The notes below the pieces were generated by a model. That model saw nothing but the letters and a program-made list of their open reading frames with translations. It searched no databases and had not been told where the DNA came from. Positions 6,612 to 7,472 of a stretch of DNA of 7,472 nt are shown here, piece after piece. The stretch is taken from NCBI GenBank assembly GCA_005881295.1, contig VBHS01000141.1, positions 1 through 7,472 of the forward strand. Reading direction: 5' to 3'. Origin of the DNA: Chloroflexota bacterium. Lineage in GTDB: Bacteria > Chloroflexota > Ktedonobacteria > Ktedonobacterales > Ktedonobacteraceae. The position numbers and the translations under genes were made by a program. Positions within the stretch are counted from its first letter, which is position 1. Each line of letters begins with the position of its first letter.

Positions 6612-6650
6612 CAAAAAGCACTATTCATAGTATTCGCTATAAATAGTGCT
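6612..6650 (-). terminator. Intrinsic terminator of the S8 protease gene
   Basis: The arms 6617-6630 and 6637-6650 form a 14-bp stem with a six-base loop. On the minus strand the one non-Watson-Crick position becomes a G-U wobble (on the plus strand it would be C-A), and the stem runs into TTTTT (complement of 6613-6617). Both points show it works for the minus-strand gene ending at 6698. No T-run follows on the plus strand, so I see no clear terminator for the thioesterase gene. The rest of 6483-6697 holds no gene I can support. Confidence 0.8.
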
Positions 6651-6697
6651 CACGGAAATGCTTGCCGACGCCTGTCTCTGTGGGAGTGTCGTACTGA

Positions 6698-7472
6698 TTA
6701 TGGCGTTTCCTGTTTTTGCACTGCCTTGAGTAGGCTCACGCCGAATTCTGGCTGTATGGGAAGGGATTTACCTAGCATCGCATGTTGTCCCTGAGCAGTG
6801 GTGATAGCCCATTGCACTTCAGCGGCCAGGTAGCGAGATGGCATGTTCATGTTGCTCGACTTCATACTCTCCAGAACACGAGCTGCTAGAGCGCTAATAA
6901 TAGGTGTGGCGAATGACGTTCCCGACCAGTAGGCCCAGGCAGTCGTGGTGGGAGCGTCGTAGAATTGACGAGGATCAGCAGCCGAGAGCGCTGGATAGAC
7001 TGGGGAGGTATAGATTCCTCGCAATGGATCAACGTTCGTGGCAGTGGTCATGGTGTCAGAATCCTCGGGTCCATAGAGCGGAGATGCGGGTACATTTGTA
7101 TTCTTTCTCGTAGGAGGTACAGGCGTCGCAAGCCCCGCGCCATAGGTCACAATCCCGTTATGATGGGGAGGTAATGCTGGATAATCGCTATATGAAGTCA
7201 TGTCATCATACTTATCTACAGCGCCAACCGAGATGACCTCTGGGAAACCTGCAGGGTAGCGTGCCTCCGGCCGGTATGGCATATCGGGGGTGTTTGAATC
7301 GTTGCCCGCCCCTGCAACAATCACGGCTCCAAGGGCAGTCAGACTCTGGATAACCATATGGAAAGGGGTCTGTAACAGTTCGATACCGTGCGCTATCTGC
7401 GTAAGGTCTTCCATAGAGCTGCCACTATCAGAAAACCATAATCCAGGCAAATCGTCACGAGGAGGCATGAGC
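6698..7472 (-). CDS. Subtilisin-family (S8) serine protease, 5' end cut by window edge
   Basis: The reading frame is open from the right edge to the stop at 6698; 257 complete codons are present. Numbered from the Met codon at 7468: VAGAGNDSN (51-59) is the oxyanion-hole segment (N56); YPAGFPEVISVGAVDKYDDMTSYSDYP, in its usual place, spans 71-97; and SGTSFATP (182-189) carries the nucleophile Ser185. The helix after the Ser (190-201) and a short C-terminal tail finish the protein with no extra domain. The catalytic Asp and His normally lie N-terminal to all this, so the true start should be beyond the window; the Met at 7468 is probably internal. About 84 residues separate SYSDYP from SGTS, where subtilisin has roughly 35, so there is a Pro/Thr-rich insertion of about 50. 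Such enzymes are usually secreted, but the signal peptide region is not visible. The gene converges on the thioesterase gene. Confidence 0.88.
   Translation of the reverse strand, partial: LMPPRDDLPGLWFSDSGSSMEDLTQIAHGIELLQTPFHMVIQSLTALGAVIVAGAGNDSNTPDMPYRPEARYPAGFPEVISVGAVDKYDDMTSYSDYPALPPHHNGIVTYGAGLATPVPPTRKNTNVPASPLYGPEDSDTMTTATNVDPLRGIYTSPVYPALSAADPRQFYDAPTTTAWAYWSGTSFATPIISALAARVLESMKSSNMNMPSRYLAAEVQWAITTAQGQHAMLGKSLPIQPEFGVSLLKAVQKQETP

Noticed and set aside
1..7472. tRNA or rRNA genes, CRISPR arrays, transposase genes, or a multi-gene defence system
   Set aside because: No cloverleaf-like or rRNA sequence, no spaced direct repeats and no transposase or integrase motifs were seen; the single Uma2 gene alone does not make a defence island.

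Overview
The window looks like chromosomal DNA from a free-living, non-enteric bacterium. A Chloroflexota/Ktedonobacteria-type origin is my best guess: it combines a Uma2-family nuclease-like gene, a mercuric-reductase-like flavoenzyme, an RNase J, an RpoD-type sigma factor, a double-hotdog thioesterase and a subtilase. This is inference from gene content; no rRNA or taxonomic marker is present.

Layout. (1) 1-544, minus strand: a Uma2/DUF820 family gene whose 3' end runs off the left edge. (2) 545-741: divergent intergenic region with a 23-bp dyad whose two arms each carry a TATAAT. (3) 742-2187, plus: an FAD/NAD(P)-dependent disulfide oxidoreductase that is visibly more GC-rich than its neighbours. 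(4) 2331-4049, plus: an RNase J-type metallo-beta-lactamase/beta-CASP nuclease, with a likely promoter and a leader hairpin. (5) 4050-4252: a GC-rich hairpin after the stop, a possible weak terminator and an AT-rich 9-bp dyad. (6) 4253-5386, plus: a sigma-70 factor with a strong Shine-Dalgarno. (7) 5387-5711: no gene, but a near-perfect 23-bp inverted repeat and an extended -10 promoter. (8) 5712-6482, plus: a two-hotdog acyl-thioesterase. (9) 6483-6697: an intrinsic terminator reading on the minus strand. (10) 6698-7472, minus strand: the C-terminal part of a subtilisin-family (S8) serine protease that enters from the right edge.

How they work together. Each plus-strand gene is separated from the next by at least about 130 bases, with its own leader signals, so these look like single-gene transcription units rather than one operon. 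Two (RNase J and the sigma factor) concern RNA metabolism and transcription; the others have no evident shared pathway. I found no convincing multi-gene defence, biosynthetic or mobile system. The points most worth a second look are the RNase J lacking a normally conserved metal-ligand histidine, the flavoenzyme lacking the C-terminal His/Glu dyad, the long intergenic palindrome after the sigma gene, and the dyad with opposed -10 boxes.
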